Positions 1 to 10,900 of a DNA stretch of 64,000 nucleotides are shown piece by piece (position 1 is the stretch's first letter; each line of letters begins with the position of its first letter). The stretch spans positions 10,674,017 to 10,738,016 of the forward strand of contig NC_053414.1 of the NCBI RefSeq assembly GCF_016859285.1, given 5' to 3'. The notes under the pieces were generated by a model that did not search any database, had not been told where the DNA came from, and was given only the letters and a program-made list of their open reading frames with translations. The position numbers were made by a program, and so were the translations under genes. The stretch is from Xiphias gladius (lineage: Eukaryota > Chordata > Actinopteri > Istiophoriformes > Xiphiidae).

Positions 1-344
1 ACCAAAAGAACCATTGTGGATCTAAATAAGACGAAGACTTTAATGTTAAAGTGATACCTTTTTATTGGACCTTTCTAGAGGTCGAATGGGATGTTAACCA
101 CATGAACTACTGAAGGCATCTTGATTAAAGTAACAAAAATAACAGCTATTTTACAACATACCGGACTGTGTGTATATATATATATATATAGGTCAGATGT
201 TATGTCACTTGTTCTAGCTTCTAAAAAGTGACTGTTTAATGCGTTTCTTTGTAAACAGAATATTTGGGGGTTTTGGATGGATAAAACAACACATTTGTAA
301 AAGATCATCTCAGTTTTGGGAAAGTGCACTAGTACCTTGGGCTG

Positions 345-470
345 CAACTAACAAATATTTTTATTATCAGTTAATCTGCCAGTTATTTTCTCAGTAATCA
401 ATATATTGTTTTTTCTGCGACATTTCATAAAAAAGTAAAAAATGCCCAAAAGTACTATACTTATTAAAGT
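345..470. repeat. Degraded teleost hAT-type MITE fragment
   Basis: Starts with ggctgcaactaacaaatatt followed by an attatcagttaatctgcc-type stretch and aaaaatgccc. This resembles the very common teleost MITE that begins TAGGGCTGCAACTAACGATT. Only one half is left. Related copies are at 8935-9130 and 61335-61625. Family assignment is from memory. Confidence 0.55.
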
Positions 471-580
471 GTGTTTGAATAAGTAAATGTTTTATTTCCA
501 TGAATGCCTGTATGAACAGTAATTAATGTTTGAAATAAATACACACTCTTTTTTGCAGTTGTGGCACATCATGTAAAAAG

Positions 581-1346
581 TAGGGCTGTAGTCCCCCGGT
601 TGACTGGTCAGTTGGTTGGTCGCTGTACTGTCATCCGACCAAATTCTCTTTGTTTGGACAATCATCAGTGTTACTTTCATAAGCAGAAAAGCGCTACATC
701 AGTAGTCTTCCAGGATTGATCCATTATTTACTGTGGCGGTGGGACGGACAGATTACCTGTGAAAACGGTCTTCACAACTTTGAACATGCCCAACCTAATG
801 GCGACTAGGTCCAACTTATTTCACGTTTACTGAACCGTTACTCTTGAGTTGGCTCCAAACTAATTGACACCATGTCAAAAAAGTCATCTGTGTGGCTGCA
901 TATTGTTCAAATGGATGACCAAAAAATTGAGTTTAAACTTTGCAAACAGCAGTTTGCATATCACAGTTCAACAACCAACATGGCATATCATCTAAAAACG
1001 ATCCTGTCTGCGTTAGGATGCTCCATCAATTTTTCGTTTTTAACGCTTGAGGCTTTGAGTGTATATTCCTCATTAGTTGTATGTGAACAACCAGCATGGC
1101 ATATCATCTAGAAAGGATAGGCGATCTTGGGTGGGTTAGGAAGCTCCGTCAACTTTAGTGTTTAATGCTTGAAGCTTGAGTGTGAACATATCAGAATTGG
1201 CACATTTCAATATGTTATGCTGCAAATCTATCTTTTTATGTTTATTTATAATTCATTTGGGCTAATAAGGCTACCAGGTAGTATGTGGACAATTTAGTTC
1301 TTCTAGAGATAACATGCAAGATTTTCTTTGGTTGACTACAGCCCTA
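581..1346 (+). mobile_element. Non-autonomous hAT element, copy 1 (766 bp, in a frg1 intron)
   Basis: Ends are inverted (tagggctgtagtc at 581, gactacagcccta at 1334-1346) and flanked by identical 8-bp direct repeats GTAAAAAG (573-580, 1347-1354), the target-site size expected of hAT. Inside, a short frame from 872 encodes MSKKSSVWLHIVQMDDQKIE then a BED-type zinc-finger remnant; the first finger Cys is Phe here (EFKLC) but is still Cys in the second copy (ECKLC, 16.3-16.9 kb). A stretch of about 95 bp is duplicated internally (around 973-1066 and 1090-1185). There is no catalytic transposase domain, so the element cannot move itself. Confidence 0.8.
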
Positions 1347-1673
1347 GTAAAAAGGGACTCTTTGTTTTTTACTGCTGTCTCCTGCCTTTCACGCCTCACC
1401 TCATAGCTGATTGAAGTTTAGCCCATGAGGGATAAGACTTGGCTGTAGTCATGAACAACTAATTCATTATGCAGAATGCATCTACCTTATCACCGAAGCA
1501 CGTTGCTCGCCTTGATGCTTTGTTGAACCTATAAACAACCTGCCTGGCACAACCTTGAGACTTTTTTGCATCAAATATCAGGCAACCTTTCATGCCTGTC
1601 ACAACAACCAAACCCACCGCAATTCTGTCTAATCTACTGCCTTCTCCTTTGTTTTCTCCCTGTTCTGCCACAG

Positions 1674-4600
1674 GGCAAAATGGCTCTCCTGGCAGCAAAT
1701 AGCTGTTTCATCTCCTACAGTGACAGTGGGGACATCGCGGCCAAGAGCAAGACAGCAGGGGATGGCGAGATGGTGAAGGTGATGTGTAAATTGCGTTCTT
1801 GCCCAAGGTTGCGTGTTAATCCTTTAATTTTAAGCATGCAATCTCTGTGAGTACCTGATCCTTGAAATGGAAGGGGAAAAAATGTTTGTGACCTCACTTC
1901 AGAGGGTTCAACGTATTGATATTTAATGCGCAACTTCTCTCTCTTTCTTTTTTTTTTTGTTTGTTTTTTTTTCCCTCTTGAATGATGAACAGATCAGATC
2001 AAGTACGGAACGAGAGGTCAAGCGTAAAGACGACATTGCAGATGAAGACAGGGGCAACGTGAAGTCCTGTGAGATCAATTATGTGTACGTAACCTCCACT
2101 GTGTATGACTGTAGCGCCTACTTTTTACACAAGCAGCCCAATCAAGAACAAATGACGGAAACCCATGTTGGATTCTCTCAGCATATAAAGTTCAAATTAA
2201 CCGTCTTGCATTTAATGAGCAATTTAAGATCAGAAGTCCATCCAGCCAGACATCCATTCTCTGCCCCTTATCTGGAATCGGGTCACGGTGAAGTTATTTC
2301 CACCAAGCACTTTCAAAGTAGGGCACTTGGAGTGGGGGCAGGCTGCTGTTATAAATTTGTTTTAATGTATGTAAAATAAACAGGTTGACCAGAGCACAAT
2401 CCAGTGCAACAGTCCTGTAATAAGTATTATCTTGGTGAAACCTCCATAATGAGGTGGATGAAATATTAGAAACATCTGTGGTTCCCAACCTGGGGTTGAC
2501 AAGATGAATATGAGGGGTTTCAAGATGTTTAACAGGAAAGGGAAGCCAAAAAAAATATTTTTCTCACACAACATTAGGTTAATTTTTTCAGACTTACCTC
2601 TAATCTTTGCTTTTCTTTTCCTGTGAATTGCTGAATGATTTCACAGCATATTATTTAATTAAAACAAGGGGAAGAAAGACCCTTTGACCTGGCCACCAGC
2701 AATGAATTGTAACTAAGTACATTTTCTCAACTACTGTACGTATTGCATTTTTTGAGCGAAATATTTTACTTCTTACTCCGCTGCATTTACAGGACCTGTC
2801 AAGCGTAGTTATTTTGCTAATTAACATTTTGGATACAGAGCATGTGATCAGTTAAGAAAATATCACCAATTGTCATTGATTAAATTACCCAACAGTACAT
2901 AAAGTAGTTAAAAGTAGCTTCACCTTTACTTGCTACAACAACAAAAGGCCTCGTTACGGTTTGTATCGTAATATTAATCCAATAACATAATATATTACTA
3001 AAATGGCGTGGCCCATTCTGCTTTATAATAATTACATTCAATTTTGATCCTTTAATAACATTTTGCTGATACATACTGTTATGTAAGTAGGCTTTAAAAT
3101 ACAGGACTTTAACTTGTAGTGGAGTATTTTATATTGTTGAATTTCTACCTTTACCTAAGTGAATGATCTGAAGTCTTCTTCACCCACTGCTGATCACAGC
3201 CGGTAGACCTGTGCAAATGGTGCGAGGTTGCAGGTAGACACTGCCTCATTTTAAGGGGTTACACGAATAAAAGGTTTGTCAACCGCTGCCCAAAAATCAC
3301 AGCACAGCCATAGTCTTTAACTTATGTGTGTGGTGATTTTGTCAGACGGCGTCTCGGTTATAAAAATCAGGATTTTAGCAGAGCAGCAGCTTGGAAATGG
3401 CTCGGAAGTGACTGCTGCCTAACATGTGGTCTTAATGGGCCTCATTTCAGTCTCTGTTTAATACTTGTCCTGCTGTCTGACAACAGAAACAGAAAAACAT
3501 GTAAATGAGAACAGCTTTATTGGGAATTCAGCTGTAATAAATTACTGTATATTTGAGCACAGGGATAGGAGAGAAGTAAACAGATAAAGGGCATTTTGTT
3601 TTCCAGGACTTTTGTATTGAATTGTATGGTTTTTGTTTTTCTGGTCATTCTGTAAATGCTGTTTTATGTGAAGTGTTTACTCTGATCTGTGTTTTCCAAC
3701 ATTATATATTTATTTCATAACAATCAATCAAATTTTTTTTTTTTTTTTCTGATGGCATCTGTGTTTAAATTTAAATTTAGAATACATTTATTCTGAGCTA
3801 AGACTCGAAATAGTGTCTGTCCATGCACAATACTGTACCCATATGAACTGAAAATAATTTTTGTGTACTTTCAACTATATAAAAGGTATCGTCAGTGTAG
3901 CACATATCGTATCTCTTGGCGTTTCAGTCTTTGAGAAGGACTTTTTATAGTGCAAACTTACTTTAAGCTGTTGTTGTAGATTAGAACAATGTCACTGTAT
4001 CACTAATCATACTTGTGTTTCACAGCGGTTTGACTTTTTATAGTTTAAAGCAGTATACCTTGCAGCATAAATGCTAAAGCACTTTATTTTGATTGAGGAA
4101 AAAAACAGTGATTTCCTTCCCATTATCCTCACTTCATGTCACTCTGCACAGACAAGAATTTGACGACAAAATCACATCCCTGGATGTGAGATCAGGCTTT
4201 TAAGCTACCACATCAGCAATCCCATGCCTCAAAAATACAATTGATGGTCTGCTGTTATAGTGGAATGAGAAAGCAGTAGCAGCATTTTAGCTTCCAATGG
4301 TGCGAGTTTTTTATATGTCCCGTCTAAGGCCTATTAAGTTCCAGGCAATATGTCTGAAGCTGTTTTTTTTGCTTGGCATGCTTTGGCTTGTGTTCCAACT
4401 CTATTATTTGTTTTAGATGAATGCTGGGGAAATGGACTCGTCATGTTGTCATGTTGATAATGGCTGCCCTTGAGCCTGTGTCTTGATGTAGTGTTTAGCG
4501 TCTGAAATGCCTTTCAGGATGGAGTGCAGCTTGTGTATCATAAAACACAGACAGAGCAAAGAAAAACTAAATATCAAAGAAGTTTCTGGCAAGATGCCTT

Positions 4601-6199
4601 GGTGGTTTATGGCACTGTGGTGCAAGATAATTAAATAAAGTATTGAGATAGTTTACATTGAAATAACAGATCATTTTAAAGCTGTTCCATCCACATTTAT
4701 AAGGGAAAATATTCATGGAGGAGGATGAAGTCCTGACAGCCTATGACAATGCAGTCTTACTGTGATACAATAATGGCGAGCTCATTTAGATACATATATA
4801 AATTCAGGCTGAAATTGTGTTTAATGTTCTACCTTAATTAGTGGATTCCTCTGTTATCCCCAGAAAACCTTCCTGCCTTACCTGAATATTACCATAATAG
4901 TACTGCATATGTTGATTTGTGGCAGCTAGTAGGCTTAGCCACTCATCCTATTGCTATTTGGCAGCACTGTCAACATTTAAATACTCTGCTTCGGTTAATA
5001 CTTTTGGTCATTATCTGGGTTTTTTTTTTTTTTTTTAAGATTTAGCTGCTTAGAGCCTTGGTGTCAGGATAAGTAGTTAAAATATTCTGTGACTTTGAGT
5101 CTGTGTTAAAGTGTGTGTGGTTGTGGCGGTGAGTCATTTTCTTTTGCACAACCTTTTGTAATTGTCTTATTAATGTTGCCGTGTGAATTACAGGAAGAAG
5201 TTTCAGAGTTTTCAAGATCGGCGGCTCAGGGTTAATGAGGACGACCCTTCCACCTTAAAGAAAGCCAGAATGGACGGGAAGTTTCATGAAGCTTTGCTCG
5301 ACAGGTGCGTGAATAAGCTCATTATATATCTGTTGTCAAACACTTAACGTAGAATTGTTTTGTAATCACTCTCCCTTCAATGTTCCTTCCTCTCCAAAGA
5401 AAATTTATACATGAGGATTTTAAATCCAAACTGCCAGTTGAGTGCTTTCACTCGATAAAACCACTGAAATTTGTGCTAAATTTAAATTACATCAAAGACT
5501 TATCTATATATTCACACACAATATAATACAAAGCCAGTAAAAAGGTGGGCATTCAAGATCAGTTGATGCATGTTCAAAATCCAAACAAATTGTAAACCGC
5601 ACATAAAATGTGAAAGTAAAGAGGTGCACTTTTCACCTGGTCTTGATGTGCAGTGTTTTGACTTTTATGGTTTTCCCTTTAAGGTGTATTCATAAAATAA
5701 AAAAACACAATAGAAGGGTGATCTTTATACCTACATACTTATGAAGAGTTTCTTTTGAAAAAGAGTCCAATGTGTGGAGTACAGAAATTATAAATTGTAA
5801 ATTATATGTCTCTGCTATTGTATTATTTGACCTTTTTTGGTCAATTAGTGATTTGTATAGATCCAGACGTGAAACGTGTTGATCTTGTGACATTAGAAGC
5901 GTTATTTCAACTTGTGATGGCATGTGGTTTATGGAGCCTCATGCTGTCATTATAACAGATTGAGATATATGTTCACATCATCATCCTAGCAGTAGTAACA
6001 AGCCGGATATGTGAGAATTTACGCACGCTGTCACAACTCACGCCTTGCAACATAAATTGGTAAAGCTGGTGTTAAAAACAAAGTTATCAGTTATTTACTG
6101 GATACTGATACAGTAAAATATATTTGTAAAAAAGTAAGTTGTCTTCTTCTTTTTCTTTACAGGAGGAGCAAAATGAAAGCAGACAGATACTGCAAATGA
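1674..6199 (+). CDS. frg1: frg1, 3' part (four last coding exons; 5' end lies before the window)
   Basis: C-terminal ~114 residues of FRG1, a nuclear/nucleolar, actin-bundling, beta-trefoil (fascin-like) protein linked to RNA processing. Exons: 1674-1778 (starts [12 protein letters not shown]), 1993-2084 (ends CEINYV), 5194-5304 (KKFQSFQD...HEALLDR) and 6163-6199 ([14 protein letters not shown]). Each has a clean AG acceptor, and junction phases match: TATGT|GTACGT joins G|AAGAAG to give V-K-K. The segment follows human FRG1 from the end of the trefoil core to the basic tail, including the terminal KADRYCK. No earlier exon (the one ending near EQWEPVFQN in human) is visible in 1-1670, so roughly the first 145 residues are outside. 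AATAAA at 6308-6313 gives a short 3' UTR. Identity is from remembered family sequence; confidence is high. Confidence 0.93.
2690..3195. repeat. Interspersed fish repeat in frg1 intron
   Basis: About 500 bp with the hallmark phrases of an abundant teleost repeat: tactccgctgcattt, taaattacccaacagtac, aagtagttaaaagtagct and a terminal aagtcttcttcacccactg. Parts recur in reverse orientation at 7370-7510 and 8435-8490. Class not certain; probably a DNA-transposon MITE. Confidence 0.6.
3196..5193 (+). other. frg1 intron interior
   Basis: AT-rich intron sequence between the second and third frg1 exons of the window. I see poly-T runs (3733-3748, 5022-5035) and no further exon, RNA gene or complete transposon. 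Confidence 0.6.
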
Positions 6200-6307
6200 A
6201 GACTCGTCTTTGTATATTGCTGCCATGTCTTTGTAAATGTCGTCATTTCACAGATTTGGCCTTTTAATCTAACATTAGATGTACTTTTTGCTCCATTTTA
6301 TATTTTT

Positions 6308-6313
6308 AATAAA
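6308..6313 (+). terminator. frg1 polyadenylation signal
   Basis: Canonical AATAAA 109 nt after the frg1 stop codon, followed by a GT-rich stretch (gtttgggaggtttgttt). Confidence 0.7.
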
Positions 6314-6381
6314 CATTACATTATCAAATCAGTTTGGGAGGTTTGTTTAAATTACTGCATCCAGTTGGATTCGCCTTTGTG

Positions 6382-6597
6382 GTGCCATTTATACACTTCA
6401 GGTGACCCACTTCAGTATAAATCATTTCAATTTGCTACGGATCAACTGTGTGTTAAAATGTTTGTATTAAAGGATGTACTTTCTTTTTAGAATCACTCTA
6501 TCACATTTTTGGTCAATAAATTGCCGTATAATCTAGAACTGAGTAGGTAATACTTGTAAGGTAAACAACTACCAACACTGGCCTTTTCACTAATCTT
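6382..6597 (+). repeat. Inverted repeat arm A (partner at 8701-8921)
   Basis: About 215 bp directly after the frg1 poly(A) site. It matches the reverse complement of 8701-8921 over its length, for example ataatctagaactgagtagg here against cctactcagttctagattat there. Divergence is moderate, with small indels. Either two copies of one repeat family or an old local inverted duplication. Confidence 0.8.
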
Positions 6598-6729
6598 TTA
6601 TGAAAGGTCAGAATGTGTGATTTATTTATACTATGACTTATCAGTTAAACAGAATATGGTGCAATGTTTGCCAAGAGCTATGTAATGAAGATTAAAGTCT
6701 CCTGTTTAAAAAAAAAAAAAAAAAAGGAT

Positions 6730-6990
6730 GAATAAATAACACAAATGTGGGAAAACTCATTGTCACGGCACAGCCGAGATATGCGGACGAATCCACGTGA
6801 CACTCATACGTGATTGTTGGAAGTCTCATTCCAAAACCATGGGCATTAATATGCGGCTGTAGCAACCTCCACTCTTGGAGACTTTCCACAAGGTTTAGGA
6901 ACCTGACTGGGAGGATTTGCTCCCATCCAGCCACAGGGTTATTAGTGGGGTAGGGCACTGATCTTGATACGGCCTGGCTCAAACTTGGCG
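6730..6990 (-). repeat. Remnant of a common fish DNA-transposon repeat
   Basis: On the minus strand this reads ggaaagtctccaagagtgga, then catattaatgcccatgg and ttttggaatgag, phrases typical of the 3' part of a widespread teleost repeat. It carries a poly-A/T run at one end (6709-6725). No intact gene. Family assignment is from memory and only moderate. Confidence 0.45.
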
Positions 6991-7940
6991 TATTTGAACT
7001 ATTCTACATGCTGTTGGGCAAAACCACCAGTTTCATGAACACATTTCAAAATATAATTAAGTCCTAAGAACCTTATTTTCTTAAAGTGCAGAAAAGTTCT
7101 CTGTACTTAACCAGTTTTTACTTGTAAATAAATCTGCCTGAAAAGTTCTCTAGCGGAGAGTCTTTCAAATAGATTGAGACAGGTTGCTGCACAAGGAGTA
7201 GGAAAAATTTTACTTTCACTTGAAAGTGCATTGAAAATAAGTTAGAATATTCTTACTGTACTGTCAGCTTTTTTTCGACTTTTATTAAAGAAAATAAGAC
7301 CTTAAGGACTCATTTTACTAAAATGAATTCTTAATTTGCAAAGCAAATATAGCTGCTGGATAAATGTAGTGGAGAAAAAATGTAAACATTTCCCTTTGGA
7401 ATGTGACGAAGTAGCATGAAATGAAAATACAGAGGTGAAGTACAAATATGTCAAAATTACACTTAAGAGCAGTCATTGAGTATATGTACTCAGTAACTTC
7501 CCAACAGAGTGTGTCATGTAACAGACTACTGAACCAATTTTGAAGCTGCTCGAGTGAAGCAGAAGTAATTAGACGCAGCAGGTGTCACGTGAGGAAATGA
7601 ACGCAATCAACCCTGTGAGTTGTGGTCACGTTACTTACTTTCACTTCCGTATGGAAACGACCACTGGCGTTTGAAAGCTGTTCCGAGGGGCTGTCGCCTT
7701 TATTCCGAACAGCAGAAACTGGCCTGTTCGCCTGCGCGTTTCATCGTGAGCGCGTGCGGCCTGTTTCTCTTTTTGTACGTGCAGAGGGCGTCCTTGCGTC
7801 CTCCCGAGGGCTTCCGGTTTCCCCGTCTTTCGCCCAGGAGTCAGGTCGCTGTCAGTGGAGGCGGGGGAGGGGGTGAACTTCATCAGAGGCACCGACGCTG
7901 GACACAGACTACTGCGTTTGGGGGACATCGTCCGAAGGAA
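6991..7940. promoter_or_regulatory. frg1-asah1 intergenic region and asah1 5' flank
   Basis: Contains a reverse-orientation piece (7370-7510) of the repeat at 2690-3195. From about 7600 the base composition turns GC-rich with many CpGs (7690-7930), as expected for a CpG-type promoter and 5' UTR of asah1. No TATA box is obvious. Confidence 0.5.
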
Positions 7941-10900
7941 ATGGGTCACCGGGTTTTTCTCATTTTAGCGGCCGTATTCTCTGTCACGTCGACACAGTTT
8001 GTGCCGCCGGTAAGGGGACGTTTGTGCCTCATCTCCGTGCTGTTAAACACGGGTGTGTTTAAACACGGGTGTGTTTAACAGCACGGTGTGTTGTGTCACT
8101 GCGTTGAGCCGTGTTGATGATTTTACTCTGTCACGCGCAAACGTTCGGCCCCTTGTGACTTACTGCTTTTGTTTTTCTTTAATCTACAGTTTACAGAAAG
8201 CTGTCGGACAGAAATGTATCCACCAAACGGTCCCACGTAAGTAATATGAGTCTGTTAGGGAAGTTAAAAAAAAAAAGAAAAAAAGAAAAGGCACCTTTAC
8301 CACTAACAGTTACAGGAACTCGTTGTTGTGTTAAATCATTGTTTTGTAACACAACAGGGCTGTGCTGCCTTCACTTGCTCCTCGTTAATCCTAACATCAA
8401 AACGCTCAAGTTGCAGTTTGTACCTGCTGTGCTTGGTTAGCAGTGGAGGAAGAAGTACTTTTACTCAAGTAAAAGTGACAATACTGTATGTTGCCAATGG
8501 ATATATTCTCTGGAAGCCATTCTGCTAAGTGTGGATATTCGCTGTTGCTTTATCTATGTATTTATTTTTTCATAAGAAAAAAAAAACACTTTTTTTTTTT
8601 AAAACACTGTTTTTTCCCCCCCGCATTTAACCCTCACTGAACTCTTGAACAACACTTGAAGGCAGCATACCTTTTGACTGTGATCAGCCAGTCAGTTTTA
8701 CACTAGTTAAAGGCCAGTGTTTACCTGACAAGTATTGCCTACTCAGTTCTAGATTATGTGGCAATTTAATGACCAAAAAAATGATGGAATGATTCCAAAA
8801 ACAAAGTACGTCCTTTACCACGTAAAGTTTAATAAACAGTTGATCCATAGCAAAGTGAAATGATAGGTGCTTGTTTATACTGAATAGGTCAGTGGGTCAC
8901 CTGAAATGTATAAATGGTGACATCTTCAGATTGTTTTGTTTTGTTCGATCATTAGTCCAACACTCAAAGTTGTTCTGTAATTTAAGGAAAAAATTACAGT
9001 GATATAAAACAGAGAAAAGCATGAAATTCTAACATCTGTGGTTTGGGACTTTTGCTTAATGAATGACTTAAATCACCAAACTTGTTGGCAATTAATTAAA
9101 CAAGCAAATGAATCGCCTAATTGTTTTTGCACTGGATCAGTAATCCACTGATGAGGTGGAATTAGCCTGCGTGGCCTCAGCTGCCGCAATTTCAACTCTA
9201 GATGCATGAAATCTCAAGTTTATTAAAAACAGAGAAATAAAAATCACATCTAATCAGTTTTTCATCTGCATGCTTTTCCTTTCTGATCAGGTTCAGAAGG
9301 GCAGTCAGTTGGTACACAGTGGACCTCGATTTACCGCCCAGTGAGAGATGGAGGGCTCTAATTACTGACAAAAAAACAGATGTAAGAACGCTGTCAAGTA
9401 TTTCAAAATGATATGTTCCAAGTCTCACAAAAATCTTTTTTTTTTTTTTTTTAACTTATGATGTTTTGCTTTTAAGCTGGTCAACATGATTCAGGCCATC
9501 AAAGACTTGGCTGATGCTTTTGTGCCCAGTGGGAGACTGATTGAGCTTGTTGACATTACACTGGTAAGTGTCATTTCTCCTCTGAACTATGTTTTCCTTT
9601 GAATTTCTATTATCACGAAAGCTTTCATGACTGCACTATGTTTTATAATTTTCTGCAGCCTTTGATGGTGGACACACTCCCTAGTCCTTTCAGCGAAGAA
9701 ATTAAAGGAATTGCAACTGTTTCGGGGATTAGTCTTGGTAAGAAAGCACAAATGGGCTCAACTCTCCAACTGTTTGTTTTGTTGTTTTTTGTTCTTTCCC
9801 TGAAACAAATGTTTGCGCACCCTGCATGGTCAGTCCTCAGTAACACTCCCTTTGGCAAGTATCACAGCTTGTAAATGCTTTTTGTAGCAATGAGATTCTT
9901 GGGCTGTCTTGCATGCACTGGTCTTTTGAGGTCTATCTGCAGATTTTCAATGATGTTTATGTCGGGGGACTGCGAGGGCCATGGCAAAACCTTCAGCTTC
10001 TGCCTCTTGAGGCACAAGCTCAAGGTGGTGGATTTTGAGGTGTGCTTCGGATCCTTATCCTGTTGTAGAAGCCATCTTCTTTTCATCTTCAGCTTTTTTA
10101 CAGACAGCAGGATGTTTGCTCCCAGAATTTGCTGGTAACTAATTGAATCCATTCTTCCCTCCACCAGTGAAATGTTCCCTGTGCCACTGGCTGCAACACA
10201 AGCCCAAAGCATGATTGATCCACCCCTGTGCTTATCAATTGGAGAGGTTTTCTTTTTGTGAAACTGCCCCCTTTTTTCTCCAAAGCTACCTTTGCTCATT
10301 GCGGCCAAAAAGTCCTATTTTAACTTCATCAGTCCACAGGATTTGTTTCCAAAATGTATCAGACTTGTTTAGATGTTCCTCTGCAAACTGCTGATGCTGA
10401 ATTTTCATGGTGAGGACGCAAGAAAGGTTTTCTTCCATGAAGGTCATATTTGTTCAATTGCTGCTGCCCAGTAGAACAGTGCACCACCAGTCCAGAGTCT
10501 GCTAGATCCTCCTGAAGGTCTTTTGCAGTTAAACAGGGTTTTGATGTGCCTTTCTAGAGATCGAGCAGTCCTGTCTGAAAGTCTTCTCGGTCTTCCAGAC
10601 CTCAGCTTGACCTCCACCGTTCTGTTAACTGCCATTTCTTAATTACATTACGAACCGAGGAAACAGCGACCTGAAAATACTTTGCTATCTTCTTTTAGCC
10701 TTCTCCCGGGCATCAGTTATTTTAATGTTCAGAGTGCTAGGCAGCTGCTTAGAGGAGCCCATGGATGCTGATCATTGGGACAAGGTTTGAGGAGGCAGAG
10801 TATTTATAAAGCTTTGAAGTTTGCATCACCCGGGCCTTTCGTAACAATGATCGTGAACAAGTCATAGCCCCAACAAAATAAATAAGGTCTGAGACCTTGG

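Noticed and set aside
1-1673. An earlier frg1 exon
   Set aside because: No segment resembling the preceding trefoil sequence (human ...REQWEPVFQN) with splice sites; the region is intron with repeats.
7620-8078. 152-codon plus-strand frame over the asah1 start
   Set aside because: GC-rich 5' flank gives chance frames; the asah1 start at 7941 with its signal peptide is better supported.
9862-10308. 148-codon minus-strand frame as a host gene
   Set aside because: It is the catalytic part of a frameshifted Tc1-like transposase.
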